The position numbers and the translations under genes were made by a program. Shown here one piece after another: positions 6,919 to 12,523 of a DNA stretch of 12,523 nt. Source of the DNA: an uncultured Dokdonella sp. (GTDB lineage Bacteria; Pseudomonadota; Gammaproteobacteria; Xanthomonadales; Rhodanobacteraceae); assembly GCA_934526015.1 (NCBI GenBank), contig CAKSZY010000048.1:1-12523 (forward strand). Reading direction: 5' to 3'. Within the stretch, counting starts at the first letter, position 1. Every line of letters begins with the position of its first letter. Below the pieces are notes generated by a model that did no database searches, had not been told where the DNA came from, and saw nothing but the letters and a program-made list of their open reading frames with translations.

Positions 6919-8310
6919 ATGAAACGACGCCAGTTCATCCAGCGCGCCCTCTGCGCCACCGCCGGTTCGGCGCTGTTTTCCGCCTTCAACGGCAAGCTCT
7001 CGCTGGCCCACGCCGCCGCCCTTGCCGACGGCCCGCGCCTGCTCGGCGAGGACTACCGCGCCCTCGTCTGCGTGTACCTCTACGGCGGCAATGATTCGTT
7101 CAACATGCTGGTGCCGCGCAGCGGTCCGCCACGCACGGCCTACGCGAACGCACGCGGCGGGCTCGCCCTGCCGGTCAACCAGCTGATCGCGCTGAATCCG
7201 GCGAACGCACCCGGCGATGGCGGCAGCTACGGCTTCAGCTCGGCGATGCCGCAGCTCGCCGCCCTGTTCAACCGCACGGCCACGCCGTCGCCGCTGGCGA
7301 TCGTCGCCAATGTCGGACCGTTGCTGTATCCGATCACCAAGGCCCAGTACGAAGCCGGCAGCGTGCCGGTGCCGGCGCAGCTGTTCTCGCACAGCGACCA
7401 GAGCGTGACCTGGCACAAGCCGGCCGCCGACCTCGCCGTGCGGCGCGGCTGGGGCGGTCGTCTCGCCGACCTGTTCTTTTCCAGCAATCCGAATCCGGAC
7501 CTGTCGATGAACATCTCGGTCGACGGCGAGAACGTGTTCCAGGCCGGCGACACCGTGGTGCCGTACTTCGTCGGCCGCAACGGCGCCGAGTCGATCCATC
7601 TCGTCAGCGACGACAGCTGGAATGCCTCGCGCCGCGCCGTCTTCGAAGCCCTGCGCGATGCGCCGCACGGGCATGCGCTGCAGCGCCAGTACGCCACCGT
7701 CATGCGCCGCTCGATGGCCAACGGCAGCGCGATCAACAACGCCCTCGATGCGGCCGGCGCGCTCGCCACGCCGTTCCCCGACAGCGGCCTCGGCCAGCAG
7801 CTGCGCATGGTCGCGCGGCTCATGCAGGTGCGCGGCACGCTGCAGATGCAGCGCCAGATCTTCTTCGTCGGCCTCGGCGGCTTCGACACCCACGACAACC
7901 AGCTCGAAGACCAGGCCGAGCAGCTCGGCGAACTCGACGCCGCGCTGGCCGCGTTCCACGCGGCGACGGTCGAACTCGGCCTCGATGACGCGGTGACCAC
8001 GTTCACCGCCTCCGAATTCGGTCGCACCACCAGCATCAACGGCGACGGCACCGACCACGGCTGGGGCGGCCATCACCTCGTGCTCGGCGGCGCGGTCGCC
8101 GGCCGCCGCATCTACGGCACCTTGCCGAACCTCACCGTGGAAGGACCCGACGACGCCGGCTGGGGCCAGATCATCCCCACCACCGCGGTCGACCAGTACG
8201 CGGCGACCCTGTCGCGCTGGTACGGCGTGCCGGACGGGCAGATGACCACGGTGTTCCCGAACCTCGGCCGCTTCGCCAGCGCCAACCTCGGTTTCATGAA
8301 CCCGGCCTAG
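6919..8310 (+). CDS. Tat-exported DUF1501 family protein
   Basis: This 463-residue protein begins MKRRQFIQRA, a twin-arginine motif followed by a hydrophobic stretch and an AHA cleavage site near residue 32, so I infer export in folded form by the Tat pathway. DUF1501 belongs to the alkaline phosphatase/sulfatase-like superfamily. Visible motifs are YLYGGNDSFNMLVP (53-66), GLGGFDTHDNQ (318-328), ASEFGRT (364-370) and GTDHGWGGHHLVLGG (377-391), rich in Asp, His and Asn suited to metal binding. The true substrate is unknown. It is almost certainly co-transcribed and translationally coupled with the DUF1800 gene (4-base gap). Length and motif order are complete, with no sign of decay. It lacks the LFxxGFD motif of its neighbours. 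Confidence 0.9.
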   Translation: MKRRQFIQRALCATAGSALFSAFNGKLSLAHAAALADGPRLLGEDYRALVCVYLYGGNDSFNMLVPRSGPPRTAYANARGGLALPVNQLIALNPANAPGDGGSYGFSSAMPQLAALFNRTATPSPLAIVANVGPLLYPITKAQYEAGSVPVPAQLFSHSDQSVTWHKPAADLAVRRGWGGRLADLFFSSNPNPDLSMNISVDGENVFQAGDTVVPYFVGRNGAESIHLVSDDSWNASRRAVFEALRDAPHGHALQRQYATVMRRSMANGSAINNALDAAGALATPFPDSGLGQQLRMVARLMQVRGTLQMQRQIFFVGLGGFDTHDNQLEDQAEQLGELDAALAAFHAATVELGLDDAVTTFTASEFGRTTSINGDGTDHGWGGHHLVLGGAVAGRRIYGTLPNLTVEGPDDAGWGQIIPTTAVDQYAATLSRWYGVPDGQMTTVFPNLGRFASANLGFMNPA

Positions 8311-8420
8311 GCGGAGACGGGCGCGAGCGCGGGAATGGCCGCGGCGGGGTGCGGGACGCACGCGAGCCGGCTAAGCTTGCCGTTTCCGCGACAACCATCG
8401 CCCGCCCTGGCTGCTTCGAG

Positions 8421-8666
8421 ATGACCGACACCCTGCCCGACCGCCTCAGCGTCGACCCGCACAGCCCGCACTACGACGCCGACCTGCTCGAACGCCCGAT
8501 CGGCGTGCGCTTCAACGGACGTGAACGCAACGACGTCGAGGAATACTGCGTCAGCGAAGGCTGGATCCGCGTCCCCGCCGGCCGCGCCCTCGACCGCCGC
8601 GGCCGGCCGATGACGGTCAAGCTGAAAGGCGAGGTGCTGCCGCATTTTCTTGACGGCAGCGGCTAG
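8421..8666 (+). CDS. DUF3297 family small protein
   Basis: This 81-residue cytosolic protein starts MTDTLPDRLSVDP and contains SPHYDADLLER, GVRFNGRERNDVEEYCVSEG and a basic GRPMTVKLKG segment, which together match my memory of the conserved DUF3297 family. Function is unknown. I use the ATG at 8421 rather than the upstream in-frame ATG at 8349, because the family begins at MTDTLPDR and the earlier residues have no such conservation that I recognise. It lies 110 bases after the DUF1501 gene, so it is probably an independent unit. Its stop codon TAG (8664-8666) is part of the left arm of the following inverted repeat, so the repeat abuts or has shaped the 3' end. Confidence 0.8.
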   Translation: MTDTLPDRLSVDPHSPHYDADLLERPIGVRFNGRERNDVEEYCVSEGWIRVPAGRALDRRGRPMTVKLKGEVLPHFLDGSG

Positions 8667-8849
8667 GGATCAGGGGCGAGGGCGAGGGGCGAGGGCGCGA
8701 AAACCGGCTGCATTGCCACGGCGCGACCTTGCTTGCAGGAGGACATCCTGTGCGCATTCTTTCCGCGGCAGAAATGGCGTGGCGAACACAGCCGATTTTC
8801 GCGCCCTCGCCCCTCGCCCTCGCCCCTCGCCCTAGCCCCTGATCCCTAG
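8663..8849. repeat. long inverted repeat between convergent genes
   Basis: The left arm (8663-8710) reads CTAGGGATCAGGGG, then GAGGGGC-type G-rich units, then GCGAAAACCGGCTG. The right arm (8789-8849) is its reverse complement with one C/T change and about 13 extra bases. Near the middle lies a further hairpin, CAGGA-GGACA-TCCTG (8736-8750). The whole could fold into one large cruciform, or a transcript hairpin between the convergent genes. The central 78 bases hold no supported gene. It could be a MITE-like relic or a repeat expanded in place; no target-site duplication is visible. Confidence 0.75.
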
Positions 8850-8898
8850 CCCCTGATCCCTAGCCCCTGATCCCTAGCCCCTGATCCCTAGCCCCTGG
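8831..8898. repeat. 14-bp tandem repeat, about 4.9 copies
   Basis: Four exact copies of CCTAGCCCCTGATC (8831-8886) are followed by a partial fifth copy (8887-8898), which runs into CCCCTGG units. The array extends the right arm of the inverted repeat and reaches the 3' end of the minus-strand gene that stops at 8910. There are no spacers, so it is not a CRISPR array. Confidence 0.9.
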
Positions 8899-8909
8899 CC
8901 CCTGGCCCC

Positions 8910-9299
8910 TCACCAGCCCCTGCTCCGCGCCTTCGGCATCAGTCCGGCGACGCCAATGCAAGCCACCGCGGCCAGTACCCAGCGCAGCGAAGCGAACCAT
9001 TCGCTGCCGCGACCGATGCCGCCGGTCTGCCCGAGCACGGCCAATGCGATGACGATGCCGATCGCGAACGCCAGGCCGAGACCGACCGCGAGCATGCGCT
9101 CGAAGCGCGCGTCCTCGGCAGCCTGGGCCTCGGCGCGGCGCGCGACGGCGGCGGCGAAACCCATCGGTGGCGCGGACGGCGGCGGCTCGCGCAACGCGCG
9201 CATGACGCGCAACCAGTCCGCGTCGGCCGCATCGGTACCGGTGCGCAACGCGCGCAACGCGGCTTCCTGGCGTTCCCATTCGCGCTCGTCGATGTTCAT
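8910..9299 (-). CDS. small two-helix membrane protein, probable partner of the ECF sigma factor
   Basis: This 129-residue protein has a charged, helical cytosolic N-terminus (about 1-67, including WERQEAALRALR and FAAAVARRAEAQAAEDARF), then two membrane segments (about 69-90 and 104-121) and a short basic tail. Its ATG overlaps the stop codon of the sigma factor gene as ATGA (9296-9299), which points to translational coupling and a functional link. By position it is a candidate anti-sigma or membrane sensor. However, the HxxxCxxC motif of zinc anti-sigma domains is absent; the only cysteine is in the second helix. I do not recognise the family. The stop codon lies within sequence resembling the neighbouring repeat, so the last residues may have been altered by the repeat. 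Confidence 0.75.
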   Translation of the reverse strand: MNIDEREWERQEAALRALRTGTDAADADWLRVMRALREPPPSAPPMGFAAAVARRAEAQAAEDARFERMLAVGLGLAFAIGIVIALAVLGQTGGIGRGSEWFASLRWVLAAVACIGVAGLMPKARSRGW

Positions 9300-9880
9300 G
9301 CGCCGGTGACTCCGCAGTGTTCGAGTGTCTCGCGCAGCCGCTGACGGCTGCGGAACAGGTGGCTCTTGATCGTACCCTCGGCGAGGCCGGTGATGCCGGC
9401 GATCTCGCCGATCGGCACCTCTTCGAGGTGATACAGCATCAGCACGGTCCGTTGCAGCGGCGGCAACGCCTCGATCGCCTGCTGCAGGCGCTCGCCGACC
9501 TCGGCTTCGCCGCGTTCGCCCTCGACGTCGGCCTCGTCGGCGACTTCGATCGCGGCGGCGAGGCCGTCCTCGCCGATGGCCGCTTCGGCGAGCGGGATGC
9601 GCCGGCGTTCGAGATGGCGCTTGGCGACCGACCAGGCGACCTGGGCGATCCACGCCTTCAACGGACTCTCGTGGCGGTACTGGTGCAGGCACTGGTGCAC
9701 GCGCAGCAGCGCCTCCTGGCAGAGTTCGCGGGTGTCCTCGGGATGTCGCACCATGCGCTGGATGACGTGCCAGCACAGCCGCTCGTAGCGGCGCACGAGA
9801 AGCTCGAACGCGCCCGGCCGCCGGGCCAGCACGGCCTCGACGAGTTCGCGGTCTTCCAGGGCGGGGCTGCCGGCATCCAT
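9296..9880 (-). CDS. ECF-type RNA polymerase sigma factor
   Basis: From the ATG at 9880 this is 194 residues, the usual ECF size. Region 2 covers about residues 24-94, with DTRELCQEALLRVHQ and SPLKAWIAQVAWSVAKRHLE resembling the core-binding and -10 recognition helices. An acidic linker (about 100-130) leads to region 4 (about 132-186), with ALPPLQRTVLMLYHLEEVP and a helix-turn-helix GEIAGITGLAEGTIKSHLFR. It would direct polymerase to a specific promoter set. The start is uncertain: an in-frame ATG at 9937 would add 19 Ala/Gly-rich residues, and neither has a clear Shine-Dalgarno. I prefer 9880 because the sequence above it forms an inverted repeat. Stop and start overlap with the membrane protein gene downstream, and a DUF6249-like gene is divergent. 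Confidence 0.88.
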   Translation of the reverse strand: MDAGSPALEDRELVEAVLARRPGAFELLVRRYERLCWHVIQRMVRHPEDTRELCQEALLRVHQCLHQYRHESPLKAWIAQVAWSVAKRHLERRRIPLAEAAIGEDGLAAAIEVADEADVEGERGEAEVGERLQQAIEALPPLQRTVLMLYHLEEVPIGEIAGITGLAEGTIKSHLFRSRQRLRETLEHCGVTGA

Positions 9881-9888
9881 CGCCACGA

Positions 9889-9957
9889 GGGATACGCCCG
9901 CAGCGCCTGCGGTTGCAAGTCCGTCCGCTGCAACCATCGCCGCGGCGCCCGTATCCC
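9889..9957. promoter_or_regulatory. nested inverted repeat in the sigma/DUF6249 divergent region
   Basis: GGGATACG (9889-9896) pairs with CGTATCCC (9950-9957), and inside it GGTTGCA (9911-9917) pairs with TGCAACC (9929-9935). The outer halves lie 9 bases above the sigma ATG and 35 bases above the DUF6249 ATG. It may be a divergent operator, paired promoter elements, or a leader hairpin masking the sigma start. If the sigma protein started at 9937, part would be coding. Confidence 0.45.
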
Positions 9958-9991
9958 CTGCGGCGAATGTCCCCCAACACGGCTGCCTCCC

Positions 9992-10333
9992 ATGAACAAC
10001 GGTGAATTCTTCCTCCCCTTCATCCCGATCTCGCTGTTCGTCTGCATCACCTATGCGGTCAAGGCGATCGTCGATGCCCGCGTGCGCAAGCAGCTGGTGT
10101 CGGCCAATGTCTCCCAGGATCTCGTGCGCTCGATCATCGAGGGCGACGAGATCCGCCGCCGCCACGCCTCGCTGCGCTGGGGCGTCATCTTCGTCGCCCT
10201 GGCGATCGGCTTCTTCGCCATCGAGGCCTTCCCGCGCGACGAGTTCTCCCCGGCCGTCATCGCCGTCCTGCTCGGTGCGACCGGCCTCGGCAACCTCGCC
10301 TACTACGCGATGAGCCGCAAGCTGAAGACGTGA
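9992..10333 (+). CDS. DUF6249-like inner membrane protein
   Basis: This 113-residue protein has three hydrophobic segments (about 6-25, 62-80 and 87-106) and a charged cytosolic loop between the first two (VDARVRKQL and IIEGDEIRRRHASLRWG). The loop followed by SLRWG and a final GATGLGNL segment fits DUF6249, a small membrane family that I recall near ECF sigma genes in Xanthomonadales; the family name is from memory. Function is unknown. I use the ATG at 9992 because the longer frame upstream is antisense to the sigma factor gene. It is transcribed away from the sigma gene, with 111 bases between the starts, so shared control is plausible. A strong palindrome lies just after the stop. Confidence 0.7.
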   Translation: MNNGEFFLPFIPISLFVCITYAVKAIVDARVRKQLVSANVSQDLVRSIIEGDEIRRRHASLRWGVIFVALAIGFFAIEAFPRDEFSPAVIAVLLGATGLGNLAYYAMSRKLKT

Positions 10334-10343
10334 CATCATGCGT

Positions 10344-10365
10344 GGCCCCCGCTCGAGCGGGGGCC
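10344..10365. terminator. perfect 22-bp GC palindrome after the DUF6249-like gene
   Basis: The arms GGCCCCCGCTC and GAGCGGGGGCC are fully complementary, centred on CTCGAG with no unpaired loop. It starts 11 bases after the stop codon at 10333 and is followed by GTGCG rather than a T run. It is probably a transcription end or mRNA-stabilising hairpin; a protein-binding dyad for the next gene (ATG at 10442) is the alternative. Confidence 0.5.
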
Positions 10366-10441
10366 GTGCGATGCCGCGCCGCCGCCCTCATCCACGTTGA
10401 TCGGCCAGGCGGATCGACACCCTTGCCCTGGAGACGACCCG

Positions 10442-12127
10442 ATGCCCCGTCTGTCCGCCTGCCTGACCGGCGCCCTGCTGTGCCTGTGCCTGCCCGCGCA
10501 GGCAGACACCAAAGCAGCAAGAGCCGCCCCGCCCGACGCCGCCGCGGTCGCCGCCGAGGGCGAACGCCTGCTCGCCGAAGCGGTGCCCGATGCCGACGGC
10601 CCCGGCATCGCCCTGCTCGTCGCGCGCGGCGACCGCGTGCTGTTCCGCGGCGCGCGCGGCCGCGCCAGCATCGAACTCGGCGTCGCCCTTTCGCCGGACC
10701 AGGTCTTCCGCATCGGTTCGGTGACCAAGCAGTTCGCCGCCGCCGCCCTGCTCAGGCTCGTCGACGAGGGCAAGGCGCGCCTCGACGATCCGCTGTCGAA
10801 ATACCTGCCCGACTATCCGAACGGCCAGGCGATCACCCTGACCATGCTGCTCGACCACACCTCGGGCATCCGCAGCTACACCGACCTGCCCGGCTACATG
10901 GGCGAACCCGTCCGCCGCGACCTCGACACTGCCGGCATGATCGCCGTGTTCAAGGACGAAGAACCCGACTTCGCACCCGGCGAAAAGTGGGCCTACAACA
11001 ACTCGGGCTACGTGCTCGTCGGCGCCGTCATCGAGGCGATCACCGGCAAATCGTGGTCGGCGTATCTCGATGAAGCGCTGCTGCGTCCGCTCGGCCTCGC
11101 CCACACGCGCGCCGACGACGGCAGGACGATCATCCCCGGCCATGTCGAGGGCTACACGATCGGCGCGGACGGCCGCGCCGAACGCGCGGACTTCCTCAGC
11201 ATGAGCCAGCCGCATGCGGCCGGCGCGCTGGTTTCCACCATCGACGACCTGCTGCGCTGGAACCTCGCCCTGCACGGCGGCAAGGTGCTGAAACCCGCCA
11301 CCTACGCACGCATGACGACCCCGCAGGGTGTCGCCGCCGCAGCGCCCGTTCCCTACGGCTTCGGCATCGGCCGCATGACCGTGCGCGGTCGCAGCGCGCT
11401 CGCGCACACGGGCGGCATCCACGGCTTCCTGTCCAACCTCGTCTACCTGCCCGAGAGCGGACTGACCGCCGCGATCGTGCGCAATACCGACAGTCGCGCA
11501 TCGACCGCGATCGAGCGGCGCCTGCTCGCGTTCGCCCTCGGCGACGCCTATCCGGAAGCAAAGGCGATGCCGGTCGAGGCGGCCGAGCTCGAGGCGTACG
11601 AAGGCGTGTACCGGCTCGATGCCGAAACCACGCGCACGCTGCGCGTGGTCGACGGCCAGCTCACCTCGCAACGCAGCGGCGGCGCGCGCCATGTCCTCAC
11701 CGCGATCGGCGACGGACGCTTCCTGTTCCCCGACGGACTCAACCGCATCGAGATCCAGCGCGACGCCGACGGCAAGCCCGCGGGCCTTCGCTTCTTTCCC
11801 GACGGCGAAGGCGGCCAGACCTGGACGCTGACCGACGAGAAGCCCGCCGAGCGCAACGCGATCGAACTGCCGCGCGCGGCGAAAGATGCCGTGATCGGCG
11901 ACTACGCGGGCGACGCGCTGTCGTTCAAGGTGTTCATCGACGATGCCGGCGTGCTGCGCGTGCAGGTGCCCGGCCAGCCCGCGTTCGAACTGCACGCGGA
12001 AACGCCGCGCCGCTTCTTCCTGCGCGAAGTCGACGCGACGGTCGTCTTCGAACCGGCCGAAGGCGCCGTGCAGACCGCCACCCTCGAACAAGGCGGCACG
12101 CGCATTGCGCTCTCGCGCAAGCCTTGA
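10442..12127 (+). CDS. exported serine hydrolase, beta-lactamase/PBP-like family, with two C-terminal barrel-like domains
   Basis: This 561-residue protein has a Sec signal peptide at 1-21 (MPRLSACLTGALLCLCLPAQA). The catalytic domain (about 35-365) belongs to the class C beta-lactamase-related family. SVTK (93-96) gives the Ser93 nucleophile and Lys96; YNN (185-187) is the second motif; HTGG (322-325) stands where many members have KTG. Such proteins act as esterases, D-Ala peptidases or other hydrolases, so lactamase activity should not be assumed. The rest appears to be two related beta-barrel-like units (about 386-465 and 484-560), both opening with a GxY or GDY pattern and ending in a basic or acidic strand, similar to DUF3471. 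The start at 10442 has GGAG at 10430-10433; the upstream in-frame ATG at 10397 would bury the signal peptide. It is probably monocistronic. Confidence 0.88.
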   Translation: MPRLSACLTGALLCLCLPAQADTKAARAAPPDAAAVAAEGERLLAEAVPDADGPGIALLVARGDRVLFRGARGRASIELGVALSPDQVFRIGSVTKQFAAAALLRLVDEGKARLDDPLSKYLPDYPNGQAITLTMLLDHTSGIRSYTDLPGYMGEPVRRDLDTAGMIAVFKDEEPDFAPGEKWAYNNSGYVLVGAVIEAITGKSWSAYLDEALLRPLGLAHTRADDGRTIIPGHVEGYTIGADGRAERADFLSMSQPHAAGALVSTIDDLLRWNLALHGGKVLKPATYARMTTPQGVAAAAPVPYGFGIGRMTVRGRSALAHTGGIHGFLSNLVYLPESGLTAAIVRNTDSRASTAIERRLLAFALGDAYPEAKAMPVEAAELEAYEGVYRLDAETTRTLRVVDGQLTSQRSGGARHVLTAIGDGRFLFPDGLNRIEIQRDADGKPAGLRFFPDGEGGQTWTLTDEKPAERNAIELPRAAKDAVIGDYAGDALSFKVFIDDAGVLRVQVPGQPAFELHAETPRRFFLREVDATVVFEPAEGAVQTATLEQGGTRIALSRKP

Positions 12128-12142
12128 TCCGCAACCAGCCAG

Positions 12143-12222
12143 GCTTTCGTCGAACCGAGCCTTCTCGGCTGCAGCGCCGACCGCTTTCGTAGAGCCAAGC
12201 ATGCTCGGCCGCAGCGTCGACC
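12143..12222 (+). repeat. two tandem 40-bp GTAG/REP-type units
   Basis: Two units of 40 bases each start GCTTTCGT (12143 and 12183). The second reads GTAGAGCCAAGCATGCTCGG (from 12189), very like the GTAG-headed REP sequences of Stenotrophomonas and Xanthomonas (SMAG type). Its stem pairs GCC/GGC and AGC/GCT around the centre. The first has GTCG instead of GTAG and stem CCGAG-CCTT-CTCGG. Such elements are mobilised by RAYT (TnpA-REP) enzymes in trans; no such gene is in the window. Confidence 0.75.
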
Positions 12223-12288
12223 GGAGCCGCAGCGAGCTCCGCTCGACAAAGGCGATGAAGGCGCAAGAGTTTTTTCTGAAACGCAACT

Positions 12289-12367
12289 TGCATTCTTGCG
12301 ACAGCGATTGCCGTCCCTTCGCCCCGCGCAGCGGGGAGAAGGTGGTGCGGCAGCACCGGATGAGGGG
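12289..12367 (+). repeat. hairpin-rich intergenic repeat, copy 2
   Basis: This copy has the same orientation and order as copy 1 (26-125), but is diverged: TGCATTCT, then GTCCCTTC, then the stem CCTTCGCCCCGC/GCGGGGAGAAGG (12316-12327 with 12331-12342, with one G-A mismatch), then the stem GGTGC-GGCA-GCACC (12344-12357), then GGATGAGGGG. The second stem differs from GCGGC/GCCGC of copy 1 on both sides, a compensatory change that suggests the RNA or DNA hairpin itself is conserved. Confidence 0.75.
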
Positions 12368-12441
12368 CCGTGGGAGGTGGGCTGCGATCGACGTTGCAGC
12401 CGAGCGCGAGCGCAACTTCATCCGCCCTGCCGATGAAGCAT

Positions 12442-12523
12442 GAAAGCGCCCCTCATCCGCGGCTGCCGCCGCACCTTCTCCCCGTCGCAACGGGGAGAAG
12501 GGATAGCTGGCGCTTTCACCAGA
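12442..12523 (-). repeat. hairpin-rich intergenic repeat, copy 3 (inverted, cut by window end)
   Basis: This is the reverse complement of copy 1: 44 bases are identical (12442-12485 against 82-125), followed by the loop variant TCGCAA and the same 11-bp stem, then diverged flank ending ACCAGA. It probably continues beyond the window. Together with copy 1 it frames the window in inverted orientation. Confidence 0.8.

Larger units (their letters stand above)
12128..12523. other. gene-free repeat-rich tail
   Basis: After the hydrolase stop codon I find no supported gene. The stretch holds two GTAG-type REP units, the dispersed repeat copies 2 and 3, and small hairpins: CGAGC-TCC-GCTCG near 12233-12245, GGCTGC/GCAGCC (12380-12385 with 12396-12401), and CTTCATC/GATGAAG (12416-12422 with 12432-12438). 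A run of six T (12270-12275) is not directly preceded by a strong stem, so I do not call it a terminator. Reading frames on either strand here have no recognisable protein motifs. Confidence 0.75.

Noticed and set aside
5187..6995. 602-residue minus-strand frame opposite the DUF1800 gene
   Set aside because: Its sequence is Arg/Ala/Gly/Val/His-rich without motifs, while the plus strand encodes DUF1800 with all hallmarks and a ribosome binding site.
6790..8361. 523-residue minus-strand frame opposite the DUF1501 gene
   Set aside because: It has no domain signature, and the plus strand has the Tat signal and family motifs in order.
8831..8898. CRISPR-like array
   Set aside because: The 14-base units are directly adjacent without unique spacers, and no cas gene is present.
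12262..12280. Intrinsic terminator at the T run after the hydrolase gene
   Set aside because: No strong stem directly precedes the six T, and the nearest hairpin is about 25 bases upstream.
10388..12490. 700-residue open frame on the minus strand opposite the serine hydrolase gene
   Set aside because: It is antisense to a well-supported gene with motifs and signal peptide, contains no recognisable domain, and runs into repeats at its start. Long shadow frames are expected at this GC content.

Overview
The window looks like a chromosomal segment of a GC-rich gammaproteobacterium, most likely Xanthomonadales/Lysobacterales (a Rhodanobacteraceae or Dokdonella-like genome). The reasons are the very high GC content, GTAG-type REP elements at 12143-12222, several copies of a hairpin-rich 'cccttctcccc...gatgagggg' repeat, a TGTGA-N6-TCACA site of the CRP/Clp type, and a gene repertoire typical of that order (PA0069-type radical SAM, DUF3297, DUF6249, the DUF1800/DUF1501 pair). 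This placement is inferred from these features, not proven.

Layout. 1-227: intergenic repeat and leader. 228-1325 (+): radical SAM protein. 1466-2596 (+): membrane acyltransferase, convergent with a minus-strand group of three genes. In transcription order that group is a secreted cupredoxin (5119-4670), a secreted parallel beta-helix protein (4508-3333) and a YkgJ-type cysteine-cluster protein (3322-2636). Divergent from it, across an 82-bp intergenic region holding the CRP-type palindrome, lies a two-gene operon: Sec-exported DUF1800 (5202-6914) and Tat-exported DUF1501 (6919-8310). A small DUF3297 gene follows (8421-8666). 8663-8898 is an inverted and tandem repeat between convergent genes. 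On the minus strand, an ECF sigma factor (9880-9296) overlaps a small two-helix membrane protein (9299-8910) by ATGA, and is divergent from a DUF6249-like membrane protein (9992-10333). The last gene is a secreted serine hydrolase with two C-terminal barrel-like domains (10442-12127). The remaining 396 bases are gene-free and rich in repeats.

How the parts may work together. The most interesting block is 3333-8310. Three exported proteins encoded there (cupredoxin, beta-helix protein, DUF1800 protein) carry the same short motif LFxxGFD: at the extreme C-terminus in two, and directly after the signal peptide in the third. Together with the shared divergent control region and the tight DUF1800-DUF1501 coupling, this suggests an envelope or extracellular module whose function is not described. 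The sigma factor, membrane protein and DUF6249 genes look like a separate envelope-signalling unit. No phage, CRISPR, tRNA or rRNA gene was recognised.
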